Source: Lacunisphaera limnophila
GTDB lineage: Bacteria > Verrucomicrobiota > Verrucomicrobiia > Opitutales > Opitutaceae
Assembly: GCF_001746835.1 (NCBI RefSeq)
Contig: NZ_CP016094.1
Span: 3,177,501 to 3,241,500, forward strand
DNA: 64,000 nucleotides
Reading direction: 5' to 3'
Below, piece by piece: positions 63,474 to 64,000 of this stretch. Numbering within the stretch: the stretch's first letter is position 1; the number at the start of each line of letters is the position of its first letter. The position numbers and the translations under genes are program-made. The notes below the pieces were generated by a model. That model was given only the letters and a program-made list of their open reading frames with translations. It ran no database searches and was not told the origin of the DNA.

Positions 63474-64000
63474 ATGCGTAACGCTATTTCCTTCCTCCTG
63501 GCCTGCACCCTCCTGGTCTCCGCCTTCGCCCAGCGCGACATCGGCGTCATCGACGTCAAAGGCGACGCCAACGTGCTCGGCCTCTCGCTGAGTTCCTCCT
63601 CCCCCGAACTCCAGAATCTCGCGCTCACCGCCTTCAACGCCCACGGTCGCTTCAAGCTGCTCGCCAGCGGCGCCAGCTACGCGGTGAACTTCGCCCCCGC
63701 CGGCGCCAGCTCCGTGACCGTCACGATCACGCGCGGAGGCGCCACGGTCCATACCCAGACCGTGTCCGGGACCAACCAACGCAACGCCCTGCTGCGCGCC
63801 GCCGACGTGGCGGTGACAAAGATGAGCGGCCTGCGCGGCTGGTTCGCCGGCAAACTCGCCTTCGTCGGCGAGCGCACCGGCAAGCCCGAGGTCTACACCG
63901 CCGACCTGTTCTTCGGCGACCTCGTGAAGTGGACCAGCGACGGCAAGCAGGTGATGGGCCCGCGCTGGGCGCCCGACGGCTCGAAGATCGTCTACACCAG
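63474..64000 (+). CDS. tolB: TolB-like periplasmic beta-propeller protein (3' partial)
   Basis: The first 175 residues are visible; the frame is open to the window end. Signal peptide MRNAISFLLACTLLVSAFA with cleavage near AFAQ. A mixed alpha/beta N-terminal domain follows (LQNLALTAFNAHGRFKLL, NALLRAADVAVTKMSGLRG). The first WD40-like TolB blades are GKLAFVGERTGKPEVYTADL and GPRWAPDGSKIVYT. TolB links Tol-Pal and outer-membrane integrity. The Tol-type ExbB/ExbD pair at 40241-41199 is far away, so the partners cannot be decided here. Divergent from the Mrp-like gene. Confidence 0.85.
   Translation, partial: MRNAISFLLACTLLVSAFAQRDIGVIDVKGDANVLGLSLSSSSPELQNLALTAFNAHGRFKLLASGASYAVNFAPAGASSVTVTITRGGATVHTQTVSGTNQRNALLRAADVAVTKMSGLRGWFAGKLAFVGERTGKPEVYTADLFFGDLVKWTSDGKQVMGPRWAPDGSKIVYT

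Noticed and set aside
63362-63655. Longer start of the Mrp-like protein (to ATG 63475 or 63655)
   Set aside because: The added residues run into the divergent TolB-like gene and do not match the MIP18/DUF59 start, whereas GTG 63361 begins precisely at the domain.

Overview
The window is high-GC chromosomal DNA from a Gram-negative, flagellated-type bacterium. The gene content fits the Verrucomicrobiota, most likely the Opitutaceae. Supporting points are a DUF1080 secreted protein, a Tat-exported Gfo/Idh/MocA oxidoreductase, a prepilin-type secreted protein, McsA-McsB-ClpC outside the Firmicutes, a direct GlnS next to GltX, and several large lineage-specific hypothetical proteins. This taxonomic placement is inference; no rRNA is present. 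The DNA is densely coding, with no transposase, integrase, phage gene or CRISPR array. No gene-free stretch reaches 300 bases; the longest (8878-9172) holds a palindromic repeat and a terminator.

Layout. 1-7666 is a tightly overlapping operon, cut at the left edge. It encodes two multihaem c-type cytochromes built on YVTN beta-propellers, two exported formylglycine-generating-enzyme-family proteins that lack the catalytic cysteine pair, and a small lipoprotein. It is followed by a chorismatase/RidA-like gene split by a frameshift (7709-8877). 9.1-13.9 kb holds tRNA-Arg(ACG), a DUF1080 protein, hpf, an RluA-type pseudouridine synthase, an M14-like carboxypeptidase and gltX. 14.0-26.7 kb is one leftward chemotaxis operon: a response regulator-SpoIIE phosphatase-anti-sigma-type kinase fusion, a STAS protein, a long helical MCP-like protein, cheY, cheA, cheW, a PAS-rich receptor, cheY, cheB and cheR. 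It has a sigma-28-like promoter directly at its head.

26.9-33.1 kb (leftward) has glnS, a degenerate metallopeptidase-like protein, an Mn-type pyrophosphatase with regulatory CBS/DRTGG region, and a prepilin-like protein. 33.2-42.4 kb (rightward) has ilvE, the protein-arginine phosphorylation/proteolysis genes mcsA-mcsB-clpC, a transglutaminase-like exported protein, an ExbB/ExbD pair and a class III nucleotide cyclase. 42.5-46.6 kb (leftward) has a TPR protein, a TGS-less thrS, and cysS. 46.8-53.4 kb has hemB, an exported oxidoreductase, an amino acid permease with a Wza-like lipoprotein, an acidic-tailed hypothetical protein and pyrD. 53.6-64 kb has cysE, a GIY-YIG protein, tRNA-Leu(GAG), an RG-rich hypothetical protein, a CPBP protease-thiL-tsaE operon, a solitary nuoA, an EIIA-PK-like-diadenylate cyclase fusion, rpmG, an Mrp/ApbC ATPase and the start of a TolB-like propeller.

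Most interesting points: the cytochrome/propeller/FGE-like operon and its frameshifted neighbour; the fusion of chemotaxis and partner-switching modules under a sigma-28-like promoter; the soluble c-di-AMP synthase with a PTS EIIA-like input; and a family of palindromic REP-like elements between genes. All functions are read from sequence by eye; no database search was run.
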